The notes under the pieces were generated by a model that saw nothing but the letters and a program-made list of their open reading frames with translations, had not been told where the DNA came from and did no database searches. From positions 15,319,001 through 15,383,000 of the forward strand of contig OX419758.1 in assembly GCA_948567375.1 (NCBI GenBank): DNA of 64,000 nucleotides. The letters are read 5' to 3'. Below are positions 20,712 to 30,740 of this stretch, one piece after another (positions within the stretch are counted from its first letter, which is position 1; each line of letters begins with the position of its first letter). Both the position numbers and the translations under genes were made by a program. Origin of the DNA: Lunularia cruciata. Its lineage: Eukaryota; Streptophyta; Marchantiopsida; Lunulariales; Lunulariaceae.

Positions 20712-23389
20712 CAAGCAATCGACAGTTATCTTCCTAATGTACCTCTTCCTTATGACTCTACAAACTTGCAGATCCAAAATGACAATGCACCTCTTCATAT
20801 CTGCCAATTCAAATCTCAAATCGGTTATTGATCCGATACGATGTCTACTTCTTCTTTGGCTCAAACCCGATCCCAAAGTAACTTTACTTCCTACTTTTCT
20901 GTCCTCGGGTTTCATAACTCCTACATCTTCTACCAAATCTAAAAGTTCTCTTTCCTGATCTGAAATTTCACTAGTGGGTAATCTATCTAACTCCTTATCT
21001 CCCAACCCACTCATCTCTAATGTCTCCAATGGTAACTCCGAAGACATCTGTACTCCTCCTTCACCTACTTCGGGTTTTGCTCTAACATCTTTTCGAAGTT
21101 TATCTATCTCCAACTTTACTAAGTCTAATCTGATTGAGATATTGTTTTCTACCTCCAATATCTTCCTATCTACACAAGTTCTAAGGCTAATCAACAATGC
21201 GTTCAAATCGGTATCCTTTGCATGTCTCCTCCTCGTCTCTTGCACCAACAACTTCAACTCGTGCAGCCTTGTCTCCTCGGATACGCACACTGGCCTCTAT
21301 ACTCAGCATTGCATTCATCCTGATTATGATCTCCTTCAAGGGCTCCAGTCTCATCTTCTTCTTGCACTCCCGATCTGCAAGCCAATCCTCTCGGTACATT
21401 GCCAATTCTGCTTTGAACTTGGCTTTCACAGTTTCCTTCTCCTTCTCCTTTTGTACAATCTTCTCTTCCTGATTACGAAGTAACTCTCACAATCTCTCTT
21501 CTTCCCTATATCTCACTGTCAACTCTCGTTGCCATAGTTGCTTCTTCTCTTTTACACTCTCCATTACCCTATCAAGCTCTTGTTCCTTCTCTGCTACTCT
21601 CGCCATAGCATGGATAATTTCTAGTCTTGAATCAGCAAACTGCTGCTTCAAGATCTCATATTCAGCAATTTGTCTTTCCTTTGTTATGTCACTCTACTTC
21701 ACAAGTTCCTCTCGATACCTTGCTTCTCTCTTCAAGTTTTCTACCACTTGACTCTGCACTACTGCATCCACTCGTAGTACTTCCCTTTCCTCCTCTCCTC
21801 AGATTATACTCTTCTTCAACTCCGATTTTTCTTCTTCTAGTCGTGCTAATACCTACAATACAGTCTTCACCTCCGGACACTTTGACTGCATCTCCTTCTT
21901 CTTATGTTCCAATTTCACCAACAAAGGACACACAACTTTGCGCAAGTACTCCACTCCATCACTCGTGACTACTTCAACTTGCGGAGTGATCTCCTCCTTT
22001 ACCTCTATTTCTCTTGATACTCGCCTTTTTCTCTACAGTCGTCATATCGGAATGGACGCTTCACTCCCCATACTGGCATTCTCCTCTTCCCTTGCCTTGC
22101 TTGGACCCGCTTCACACTTTGCCTTTCGCCTAGACCAAACTCCTCTCTGAATAGTAATCTTCTTCTTCTCCTGCTCGAGCACTTTGTCTTCCAACTTCGC
22201 ATTACTCTCTTCCTTGAGCTCCATCCAAACTTCTTCTTTTGCTGTGGGCACTGACGTCATCTCCCCGCCTTCATTGCTGTCACTACTTGTATCTCCACTC
22301 TGTAGTGTGATCTTGGGTTCTTCCTTGCGTTCCGAGTCTTTGGACTTGCACTTGGCTTTGCCCTTCGAGTCTTCCTCCGGCGACGTGATCACCACCATAC
22401 CTTTCCTTGGGTTTACCCTTCTGGTCTTCCGAGGTCTTGTTTTCTTGATGTCCTCACCTTCTCCTTGTCGACTCCGCTTCTTTGACTTCAGTACTTATGT
22501 CCACCTACGCATTCTTCCCCATCTGTGCGTAGTACTTATCACTGCTTCGGATTTGAAGAATGTACTGTTGCTCTTCCATGTCGACCTCCTTTCTTAAGTC
22601 GGGATGAAAATGCAACACCATTATGTTGCATTCCGCCACATTGAGCAAATTCAGCCTGAGGTAGAAATGTGCTACAAACGGCACAATGTAATGTAGAGAT
22701 GACTTATCCTGCAAATTTCACACCATCTACCTCGTTCGCCCATGGAAGCACCTTGCCCAGTTGATTGGCTCTCTTGCAAACATCTTATGGAAGAACACTA
22801 CTTGGTGCTTCATCACATAAGTTGTCCTCTCTAGCTTCAGGATTGCCATGAGAGCACTCACGATCCCTCTCTTGACCAGATCCTTGTAACTCTCTACTTT
22901 GTACCCATTCTTCGTCCGCTTTGAAGAGAATGCATCCCTCACTTCTTGGGTTTCTTCGGCTACCTCTCCCTTCTCCAATAACATAGCACCCTGCTCCGTG
23001 CATGCCTCTCTTCCGGGTACTAATCTCCAATCCGACTCCGTCCAGCAAGCCGGATTTCCTCTCTTCCCCTCTTCCTTGAGACATTTACTCTTGATTATCT
23101 TGGTCATGAATCCTGGAAAACTCACATTCCAATTCCACGCCAAGAATGTGATCTGAAGTTGGCTCAAGACTTTGATCCTTGCGATCACATCTAACCTCCA
23201 AATCGCATGATTTCTCACTGCATATTCAAAGTTCTTCTTTCCTCCTCCCATCTTTCTTTCTTCCTCACTGTCTCTTAGGTTAGCTCTCTCAAATTCTCCT
23301 CTACACACCAGCGAGTCTTCAACTCTACTTCCCTTCCCACGATCTCCTACAAGACGACTCCTCAATGGCAAAGGAAAATTGCTCGACAT
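20703..23389 (-). pseudogene. K protein gene, copy C
   Basis: From the ATG at 23389 an open frame of 220 residues contains NHAIWRLDVIARIKVLSQL, then ITFLAWNWNVSFPGFM, YKDLVKRGIVSALMAIL, and HQVVFFHKMFAREPINW, ending GRTR and TAG at 22727-22729. ATG follows directly. The next segment has LHYIVPFVAHFYLRLNLL and FHPDLRKEVDMEEQQYI. Then comes a charged Ser/Glu/Lys-rich linker (about 22398-22040). From about 21890 to 21190 it is a long coiled coil, with RQIAEYEILKQQFADSRLEI and KFKAELAMYREDWLADRE. The last part (ORF 21290-20703) contains RLHELKLLVQETRRRHAKD and ends near 20703. A few frameshifts and stops break it. No known family is recognised. The order globular, charged, coiled coil is conserved among K copies. 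Confidence 0.65.
22724..22729 (-). other. conserved UAG-AUG in the K coding region (copy C)
   Basis: In sense the first open frame ends TAG (22727-22729), immediately followed by ATG (22724-22726) in the same frame. The same TAG-ATG occurs in copy B (7610-7615), copy D (52929-52934) and copy E (35468-35473). It could separate two proteins or allow readthrough or reinitiation. Confidence 0.6.
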
Positions 23390-23408
23390 TGCTTTGTTGT
23401 TTGCCCAA

Positions 23409-23416
23409 TTTTTATA
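23409..23416 (-). promoter_or_regulatory. TATA box of the K gene (copy C)
   Basis: The sense TATAAAAA, in the context CTATAAAAATTGGGC, lies just upstream of the ATG at 23389. It is shared with copy D at 53642-53649. Confidence 0.5.
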
Positions 23417-23802
23417 GAGTCGCGCCCTCTTTGTCTCTCTTCAATTCGAGTTTCTACTGAGAAATCACACCTCTTGCATGCGCCTGTCACTGTCAAGTGT
23501 ACTTCACGCGTATGACCACCGGTTTTAAAACGGTCCCTTCTTGAATTTCTTGCCCCAAAGAAAAGTTGTTACACTGTCCTCACCTCAGGTTGAGCACTGC
23601 CTGATACAAAGACTTCTTACTTTGGGTTGTATGCTGACAAGGCAAGTCCGCGTACTTTGCCTTATGACCCAAAGTCACGTTACCTTGGGTTTCATCCCGA
23701 AGACTCTTTTCTTTGCCTTCTTTGGCCATACAGGCACAATCCGACTTCTCTATACACTTCTTCTTCTCTATTTCAAAAAAAACAAAAAATGTGGGTACCA
23801 CA

Positions 23803-24650
23803 TCCTGTCACAGCCTAAGGCGTTTCCAAAAAATTCCTCTTTGGCCCTACAAGACTCTCACTCAACTCCCGAAAAATTTCTTCTCCTGTCACAGCCCTAA
23901 GGCATTTTGAAAATTCATCTCTGGCCCTGCAAGATTCTCACTCAACTCTTGAAAACTTTCTTCTCCTATCACAGCCCTAAGGCATTTTGAAAATTCCTCT
24001 TTGGCCCTGCATGACTCTCACTTAACTCACAAAAACTTTCTTCTCCTATCACAGCCCAAAGGCATTTCAAAAATTCCCCTCTGGCTCTGCAAGACTCTCA
24101 CTCAACTCCCAAATTTCATCTTCTCCTGTCACAGCTCTAAGGCATTTTGAAAATTCATCTCTGGTCCTGCAATATTCTCACTCAACTCCCAAAAACTTTC
24201 TTCTCATGTCACAGCCCGAAGGCATTTCAAAAATTCATCTCTGGCCCTGCAAGATTCTCTCTCAACTCCTGAAAACTTTCTTCTCCTATCACAGCCTAAG
24301 GCATTTCAAAAATTCTTCTCTGGCCCTGCAAGACTCTCACTCAACTCCCAAAAACTTTCTTCTCCTGTCACAGCCCTAAGGCATTTCAAAAATTCATCTC
24401 TGGCCCTGCAAGATTCTCACTCAACTCCTGAAAACTTTCTTCTCTTGTCACAGCCCTAAGGCATTTTGAAAATTCCTCTCTGGCCCTGCATGACTCTCTC
24501 TCAACTCCAAAAAACTTTATTCTCCTGTCACAGGCCTAAAGCATTTCAAAAATTCCCCTCTGGCCCTGCAAGACTTTCACTCAACTCCCAAATTTCATCT
24601 CCTGGGTCTGTCACAGCCCTCAGGCATCTCAAAAAATCCCTTTGGGCCTC
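23803..24650 (-). repeat. 80 bp tandem repeat array of R (part 2)
   Basis: The array of 18310-20028 continues beyond the nested K with about ten more units of the 80 bp type. It ends near the C-rich stretch at 24666-24680. From 24680 to 25190 the remaining R leader is pyrimidine-rich on this strand, with no coding motif recognised. Confidence 0.9.
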
Positions 24651-25190
24651 TTTCTCCCAAAAAGTCCCCCCCCCCCCTCCCCTCCTTCTCAAACCCTGCT
24701 CTTCCTCTCAATCCTCTCTCTCTCTCACATTGGTCCTCCGAGAAAAAACCCCAATCCCTCCCAAAATTCAACCCCTTTTCCAAGCCAACCTATTTCTTAG
24801 TATCTCTCTCTTCCTATCCCCAAAACCCTTCATCCAGATCCCGAATCCTCTCTTTTGTCCAATTCTTTCCTTTTTCTCACAACTCTTTTTCGCACTCTTT
24901 TTTTTTCCCGCAACTTCTCTTTTTCTCACAACTCTCTTTCAAACTCTTTTCTGTCCAGCAACAAAACCCTCAATACTTCTTCCCCAAATTTCACTTCCTA
25001 TTGGTCCTCTCCTTTCTTGAAGAAAAATCCTTCCTTCCTTAACACAAGAGAAAATCCTTGAGCCTAGAGGAAAACAAAACAACTACCTATTTCACCATAG
25101 CAAAAACCCTTGAGTTCTCTAACATGAAAAATTCACACCAAATACACCAAATGGCACCAATACTATGTGTAGTTTATTTTCCCGACAACA

Positions 25191-25382
25191 ACATATTCTC
25201 CAAAAATGCATGCGTGGTACTCAACATCCATGGGTGGAATATCTAGTATAGTGGAAAGGTTACTCCCTCTATGAAGCAACCTAGGAGCCCACTACCAATT
25301 TGACACATGCATCGGTCCTGGTGCAAGCATTTGAGCAAACAATTGCACAACGAGGACATTGCGTCTTAAAAGTAGGGAGGTT
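25191..25382 (+). pseudogene. G2 chromodomain remainder and polypurine tract (copy 1)
   Basis: The translation continues the chromodomain interrupted at 17159: ILQKCMRGTQHPWVEYLV, then WKGYSLYEAT, the family's W-K-G-Y core with one stop in place of the residue before it. A short C-terminal tail follows (LVQAFEQTIAQRG). The purine-rich AAAAGTAGGGAGG at 25369-25381 is the expected polypurine tract, directly before LTR-2. Chromodomains on Ty3 integrases guide insertion to marked chromatin. Confidence 0.8.
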
Positions 25383-26120
25383 TGGAATACCAAGAGCTAG
25401 CCATATGATCTACATGCGAAATTTGGTTTGGTAACATCTAGAGTGATATTATACATGGTCGAAAAGATCAGATAGAAGTATCACCAAAAGAGTACTTCTA
25501 CTAATAGGGCAAAACTAAAATAGACTTGAAAACCTTAGGAACAATAGCTAGACATATGATTTAAAGGTGAGAATTAGTTTGGTAACATTTGGAAGGATGT
25601 TACACATGATGGACTAAATAGATCAGAAAGAGGTATCACCAAAAGGAGACTTCTACAAATAGAGTACAAACCTAAATATACCTGAAATCTTTGAAGGCAA
25701 TTTTGGAGGCCTAAACGGATGAATTAGGCCTTGAAAATGTGCACATTCTCTTCCCAATGAGAGAATGGTAAGACTTCCTTTCCCCTGGTTTGTCTTGTCA
25801 AGAGCTTTCTAATAGTACCTCACCCATGTGATTCTGAGATTTTTACAAGAAGATTCTCTAAAAGATTCCCTCTGGTCAAAGCTTGTTTGACCAACCAGAT
25901 AGGACCAGGACCAGGACCAACATGTCACCCATCCAAGTAAGTAATCCAAGGGTGGAGCTTGCTGACATGTCACCTATCTGTGTGCCTAATCCTATGGTGG
26001 AGCTTCCTTGGAGGAGATCCTCTTTGTCTATATAATAAAGAGAAGGTGCTCCTTTGGGGCATCAGATGATTGAGTGTGAAATCTGTATTGTCTCTCTTCT
26101 CTTGTCCTTGGAGTATTACA
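25383..26120 (+). repeat. LTR-2, 3' LTR of G2 copy 1
   Basis: The 738 bp run from TGGAATACCAAGAGC (family TGTAATACC) to GGAGTATTACA. It follows the polypurine tract, so it is a 3' LTR. It has the two similar internal blocks (about 25425-25540 and 25565-25680) and TCTATATAATAAAG at 26027-26040, a TATA box merged with a poly(A)-like signal about 90 bp before the end. G1 integrase starts directly after it. Confidence 0.85.
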
Positions 26121-26825
26121 TTACCTTACCAAGTGGGTTGAGGGTAGACCATTGAGGGACAAGAATGAACATGAGGTAGGTAGATTTCTTTATGAATGCA
26201 TTATCACTAGGTTTAGATGCCCTTTGGAATTGATTTCTAATAGAGGAAGAGAGTTTACAAGAAGCATCACTACAACCATAATACAACATTTCTCTATCAC
26301 ACATAGAGTAACTACATCCTATAAGCCAAATTTTAATGGTTTGGCAGAGAGAACCAATTAGACCTTGTGCATGATGTTGGCCAAAGATGCAGAAATAGAG
26401 GGGGCTAAACATCATTAGGACAACAGGATTCATGCAGTTTTGTGGGAGTATAGGACAACCATGAAGACTTCTAGCGGATATTTTCCATTTCAATTGGTAT
26501 ATAGTATTGAGTGGAGCAAGTCCAAAGGAAACAAAAGGAGATTTATGACAAGAGGCAAGGCAAGAAGAAGGTGGAGCCTTTCAAAGAAGGTGATTGGATA
26601 ATGTTGTTTGATTCCATTTGATTCAAGAGAGTGCAAAAGAAGTTTTGACCTAAGTAATTTTGACCTTTCATAGTGGAGAAGGTGTGGGGCAATTACACCT
26701 ATGATCTCAAGGAGTTGGGAGGAAGACATTTTGATGAGATTAACCATGATAAGTTGAAGATGTATCATAGAAGGTAGAGAGACCTTCACTTTGAGGACAA
26801 AGTGAATACTGAGTCCGGGGGTAAC
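26121..26825 (+). pseudogene. G1 integrase remnant and polypurine tract
   Basis: Ty3 integrase core in the + frame: TKWVEGRPLRDKNEHEVGRF, then ECIITRFRCPLELISNRGRE, which corresponds to the second catalytic Asp block with Asp changed to Asn (S-N-R-G). Next is VTTSYKPNFNGLAERTN, where GLAERTN holds the catalytic Glu. The C-terminal region (about 26440-26800) is frameshifted. A purine-rich GAGTCCGGGGGTAAC at 26811-26825 precedes LTR-1 and fits a polypurine tract. The pairing of this integrase with LTR-1 shows it belongs to G1. The upstream RT is missing because LTR-2 abuts it. Confidence 0.75.
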
Positions 26826-27508
26826 TATAACACCCATTTGTGCATATGTGTGGTATTGTGATATTTAGCTTGGTATTACAAATACTTGAGAGATATTATT
26901 TATATAAATATAAAAGATGGTTCTACATTAGCCATGATTAGCTAAAGTTAGTCATTGCTAAGATAGAGGGGACCTTACTTTAGAGGAAATGGAAAAGATG
27001 AGCACCACTATTTTGGATTCTAGTGTATTGACTTGGCATTATTCCTAGGTGTTTGGCTTTGAGGAAAGAATTGAGAACTCTTAGGCCCGCAAGCCTTTTT
27101 GTTTTGGATTCTTCTATAGTCCAAAGATAGCCCATGTGAAGGAATCCTTGACTTAGTGGTTGGGTCATGATAACATCACATGCTGAGTGGAATATACACA
27201 TGTGGATGGATATTCCTTTATACTTTTTGACTTTACTTGACTTCTATCCTAGTAACTTGAGTTACTATGGTAAATACTAACTTTAGTACATAATCATTTC
27301 ACAAGTATATAAACCAAGGGTGAGGAGGTACTCATCATTTGCAACTATCTCTCTCTCATTGAGGTCTCTAGTGAGCAATTTCTTGAGTCTTGGAGTGTTA
27401 GCCTTGGAGGAATATGATGGAGTTGGGGTTCCTTGCCTTCTTAGTCCATGGTGCACTACCATAATAGCCATTAGAGGTTCATCCTAAGTGAGAGATAGGC
27501 CGGCTCAC
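26826..27508 (+). repeat. LTR-1 (G1), 3' LTR
   Basis: It begins TATAACACCCATTTGTGC (family TGTAACACCC, with G to A) and ends GGCCGGCTCAC, parallel to the reverse of 10892-11581. It follows a polypurine tract, so it is a 3' LTR. TATTTATATAAATATAAAAG near 26898-26918 is a possible core promoter. Confidence 0.82.
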
Positions 27509-27540
27509 TATATATGTGCCATTTAATTGCAACTCTTCAC

Positions 27541-27558
27541 CAACCATCATGATGGTTG
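27541..27558. repeat. 18 bp perfect palindrome upstream of K2 TATA
   Basis: CAACCATCATGATGGTTG is a perfect inverted repeat 24 bp before the TATA box at 27582. It could be a dimeric factor site. Confidence 0.4.
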
Positions 27559-27581
27559 AGGAGCAACTAGGTGTTGGGATC

Positions 27582-27589
27582 TATAAAAG
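27582..27589 (+). promoter_or_regulatory. TATA box of the K2 gene
   Basis: TATAAAAG in the context GATCTATAAAAGGCC, 200 bp upstream of the ATG at 27782. Confidence 0.45.
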
Positions 27590-27781
27590 GCCAACCTCAC
27601 CCCACAAGAAGTTACTTTTTGTTTCATTTGCATTAATTTTAACTTTCTCTAGCATAAGAATTTCTTGAACCATTGTCCAAGATCCACAATAGAGTGTAGA
27701 GAACAAACTTGAGCATGTCACACAAGAGTGTAGGAGTGATAAGGAGGTTAAAACAAGAGGAATCAGATTTGAATAGTTACA

Positions 27782-30740
27782 ATGATGGCAAAACAAGCAA
27801 TGGTAGTTAGAATAGAGTCAAAATCATGCAAGGATGTAATACCATTAGCTATACACATTATCTAAATATTGAAATGGACTTTGTAATATCTAGAAGGATG
27901 TTATATATGATGGTCTAAGTAGATCAGATAGAAGTGTCACCAAAGGAGTACTTCTACTAATAAGGCAGAGGTCAAAATCCTACAAGAGCCAATTTTGGAG
28001 GCCTAAAGAGATGAATTAGGCCTTGAAAAATGAAAATCCCCCTCCCTCTTCCCTAAAGAGAAAAGATATTACCTTTTTCCCTTGTTTGTCTCATCAAGAG
28101 CTTTCCAATGGTACCTCATCCATGTTATTATGAGACTCTTATAAGAAGTTTACTTGTTTGATCAACCAGATAAGACAAGAATTGACATGTCACCAATCCA
28201 TGCAACTAATCTAAGGGTGGAGCTTGCTCACATGTCACCAGTCCATGTATTTGATCCAAGGATGGAGCTTGCTTTCATTGGGTCTTCTTTGCTATATAAA
28301 AGGACAAGGTGCTCCTTTGGGGCATATGAGTATTGAGGGATGAAGCCTTGTGTTTCTCTTGTGTTTCTTCTCTTATGTTTCCCTTGGTGGTTCTCTTATC
28401 CTCCAAACATTACAAAGGTGGATGAAATTGTGTGCAAGCCTCCTGAACTATCAGAATGGGGATTGCATTAAAGAGTGGAAATCTAGAATTCTTGTTGTGG
28501 GATTGGAGTTTTACAAACTTGCCAATGTTAGAAGAAATACAAAGCCAACCTTGTAACATGCCATGTTAGTACAAGCCAACCTTGTAACATGGATTGAAGA
28601 TCATTGGCAACAAATCTTAGGAGAAAAGTGTGCTCCATTTGGGCAGATTTATATTGATACTCCTCACCATAGGCTAAGTAAGATTATGAAGCCAAGATAA
28701 AAAAATGCATTTATAGGAATGAAGTCTATTAATGGGTTGAAAATAGAGTATCCAAAAGATCCCATTAGGCAAGTTGTAATAGAATTGACCATAAATCTGT
28801 AATGATCAAAATGAACTTTGTATGTCAACCTCCATTAAGCAATTTTCTTCCAACTGCTGCATGAAGGAAAACTTATGAGTTAGTGGCAAATGTGTAAATG
28901 AACTGCTTAAAGATACGGAGTAGAGAATGGCCATGATTGTAGCACCCTTCATAATGCACTTATATCTAAGAATAGGAGGAGAGATTTATAAGTCACTTCC
29001 ATCATCTGGCTTACTTCAGCACACGCCTTAATTTGGACAAGAAACAAAGTATCACAATGTAGATGAAGAGTGTGCTTGTACCAAGAAGTTTTTACCCATC
29101 AAGGAATCATAGAATGCCATCATGATAAACAAAGAAGTTACCCACAATGAAGTGCAAAACCCTCATCTCCAAGAAATAAAAGAGAAACCACATCATTGAA
29201 GTGTCTTCAAAAGAAAGTGGAAGTGGTGGAGATAGGAGATAAGGTAGAAACCAGGTCTCTATAACCAATGAATTTCATTCTAGCTCCAAGAAAGAAGCCT
29301 CCTTAAACAAGAACAAGTCAAGCAATGACAACTTTTTTACTCCTATCTCGTGATGGAATATCAACAACAAAGTACCAAAGGAGGCAACAAAAAATGATGC
29401 ATAGTTGTCACACACACTAGAAGAAATTGCAAGGCCAAGGAGAAAGCACCAATGGAGGAGGATAATGATGCTCCAATTTCAATTCTAAAGAATGCATCCA
29501 TGCACATACCTATTTTCTTCTCCAAACCTTGCATACCAAAAAATCCTATAGTAAACCTGATCTGTGTCGTCTTGGGTGCACAAACCAAACAAGGCCCCAA
29601 AATGGCTCAAAAGGTACAATGATAGGAATTGGAAGCTTGGAAACTAAAAGAAGAAGATTCCATCATGGCTCATCTACAAGGAGGTGACAACCACACCAAT
29701 GTAGCCAACAAGATGACATCCAAATGCATTAATATGGAGAGTGCTCCTTAAGAAGCACCACTAGCTCCACCTCCAACATAAGAAGATAAACCAAAAATTA
29801 AATTATTTACAATCATTTCTAATATGACAATAATTTGATGGTGTTGTTCATGTCAAATAATGCTAGCAATGGAACTATTGGAGGAGATTGTGCCCTTCTA
29901 CAAAGACTTTGACTCCACCATCGACAAGCCAATTAAGCTCATAAGCTAACTTCATAACAAGACAAGTATAGGTACCAAAGACAAGGCCGTGCTTTATACT
30001 AAGTTGAGCAATACCAATGGATAGCTCACCAAGAAGATTGCATCGTCAAAGGAGAAAGACAAATTACTTCAAATGCTTCAGGAGGAAGAATTGATGTAAT
30101 GAGGCAAACAAAAAGTCATCTTATGACCCTACTATTGGAGGTCAATGCAATGCAAACAAACATAGTTGAACAACAAACATGCCACAAAGAGCAGATGAAG
30201 GTACAATACAAAGAGTTGATTATTGCCCAAACCAGATTAGATGCTGCCATTACAAAGGTAGCTACAATAGACGAGATGTACAAGAATCTGAAAGATCTCA
30301 TAGATCTTTGTATCCAGGAACTCACTATGAGCTTGAAACAAGAAAGGGAGGAAGAGTAGGAGATTACAATAAAGGTACGGGCAGACTTGAAGTCAAAACT
30401 TCAACTTGAACTTCAATGAGACCGAGAAAAATTGGCAAACAAATGTGCAAGTCTTCTCACAACCATATAGCACATAACAACTCAACTCTTGAACCAGTTG
30501 AATAGATGGCCAATGAGACAACAAACCAGATGAAGATTAAGGACTTCAAAACTCATATCAAGTCTCTTGAGAGAAAGGTCTATACAAGTGATCAACTAAC
30601 AACCATGTCACTCAAATTGCAAAGCCACACAATCTCCAAGTTCAAAGAAGCCCAAATAAGCATTGCACACAAGGTTTCCAAGTATAGAAGGGAGCTTGTT
30701 GAGCTCATTCAAATTTTCAAAGGTATGAGTAGTTTGTGAT
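27782..30740 (+). pseudogene. K2 protein gene, forward copy
   Basis: From the ATG at 27782 the frame reads MMAKQAMVVRIESKSCK. It is then split by a solo LTR (27835-28414) and continues VDEIVCKPPELSEWG. Near 28750-28800 the segment YPKDPIRQVVIELTINL matches the K block YKDLVKRGIVSALMAIL. Near 28940-28975 IVAPFIMHLYLRI matches HYIVPFVAHFYLRL. From about 29860 the protein turns into coiled coil, the best stretch being 30099-30359 (ELIIAQTRLDAAITKVATID), with more at 30506-30739. Many stops are present. The shared blocks indicate that K and K2 are branches of one protein family. The function is unknown. Confidence 0.5.
27835..28414 (+). repeat. solo LTR-2 variant with near-perfect target duplication
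   Basis: The 580 bp run from TGTAATACCATTAGC to CCAAACATTACA. Flanks are AAGGA (27830-27834) and AAGGT (28415-28419). It resembles LTR-2 but has only one of the two internal blocks, so it is a shorter subfamily. CTATATAAAAGG near 28293-28304 is a TATA box. It splits the K2 gene within its first 20 codons. Confidence 0.8.

Larger units (their letters stand above)
20029..23802 (-). mobile_element. K element copy C, complete, 5 bp target duplication
   Basis: The 3774 bp insert has termini TGTGACAACCC and GGGTACCACA and is flanked by TCCTG at 20024-20028 and 23803-23807. The target is the R tandem repeat, whose units read CTCCTGTCACAG when empty, so the boundaries are exact. In sense it starts TGTGGTACCCACA, has a leader of about 410 bp, a TATA box, a coding region from 23389 to about 20703, a TATA-like box at the coding end, and a roughly 680 bp tail ending GGGTTGTCACA. 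The first 410 bp and the last 680 bp do not resemble each other, so there are no LTRs. There is no RT, integrase or transposase. Confidence 0.9.
17160..25190 (-). mobile_element. R element copy 3 (reverse), with nested K
   Basis: The ends are TGTTGGGGAATTTG at 17160 and TTTTCCCGACAACA at 25190, so in sense it starts TGTTGTCGGGAAAA and ends CAAATTCCCCAACA. The empty G2 site reads GAGCATATTC. The flanks here are GCGT (17156-17159) and ACAT (25191-25194), each one change from GCAT, which fits a 4 bp target duplication. Without K it is about 4.25 kb. In sense it holds a pyrimidine/purine-biased leader, about 30 tandem units, a 21 bp minisatellite, a TATA box (17364-17377) about 210 bp before the 3' end, and no pol. 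It behaves like a giant solo LTR. Confidence 0.75.

Noticed and set aside
20703-23389. K gene as a normal host gene for a myosin-like or kinesin-like coiled-coil protein
   Set aside because: It lies inside multi-copy units with target duplications, all copies are broken, and no motor or other known domain is present.
20029-23802. K as a hAT, Mutator or CACTA DNA transposon
   Set aside because: Duplications are 5 bp rather than 8, 9 or 3 bp. Terminal inverted repeats are very short, and no transposase-like segment is visible.
24660-25060. Pyrimidine-rich ORF with Phe/Ser/Leu repeats as a membrane protein
   Set aside because: It corresponds to the reverse of the R leader. The composition alone produces the hydrophobic look.
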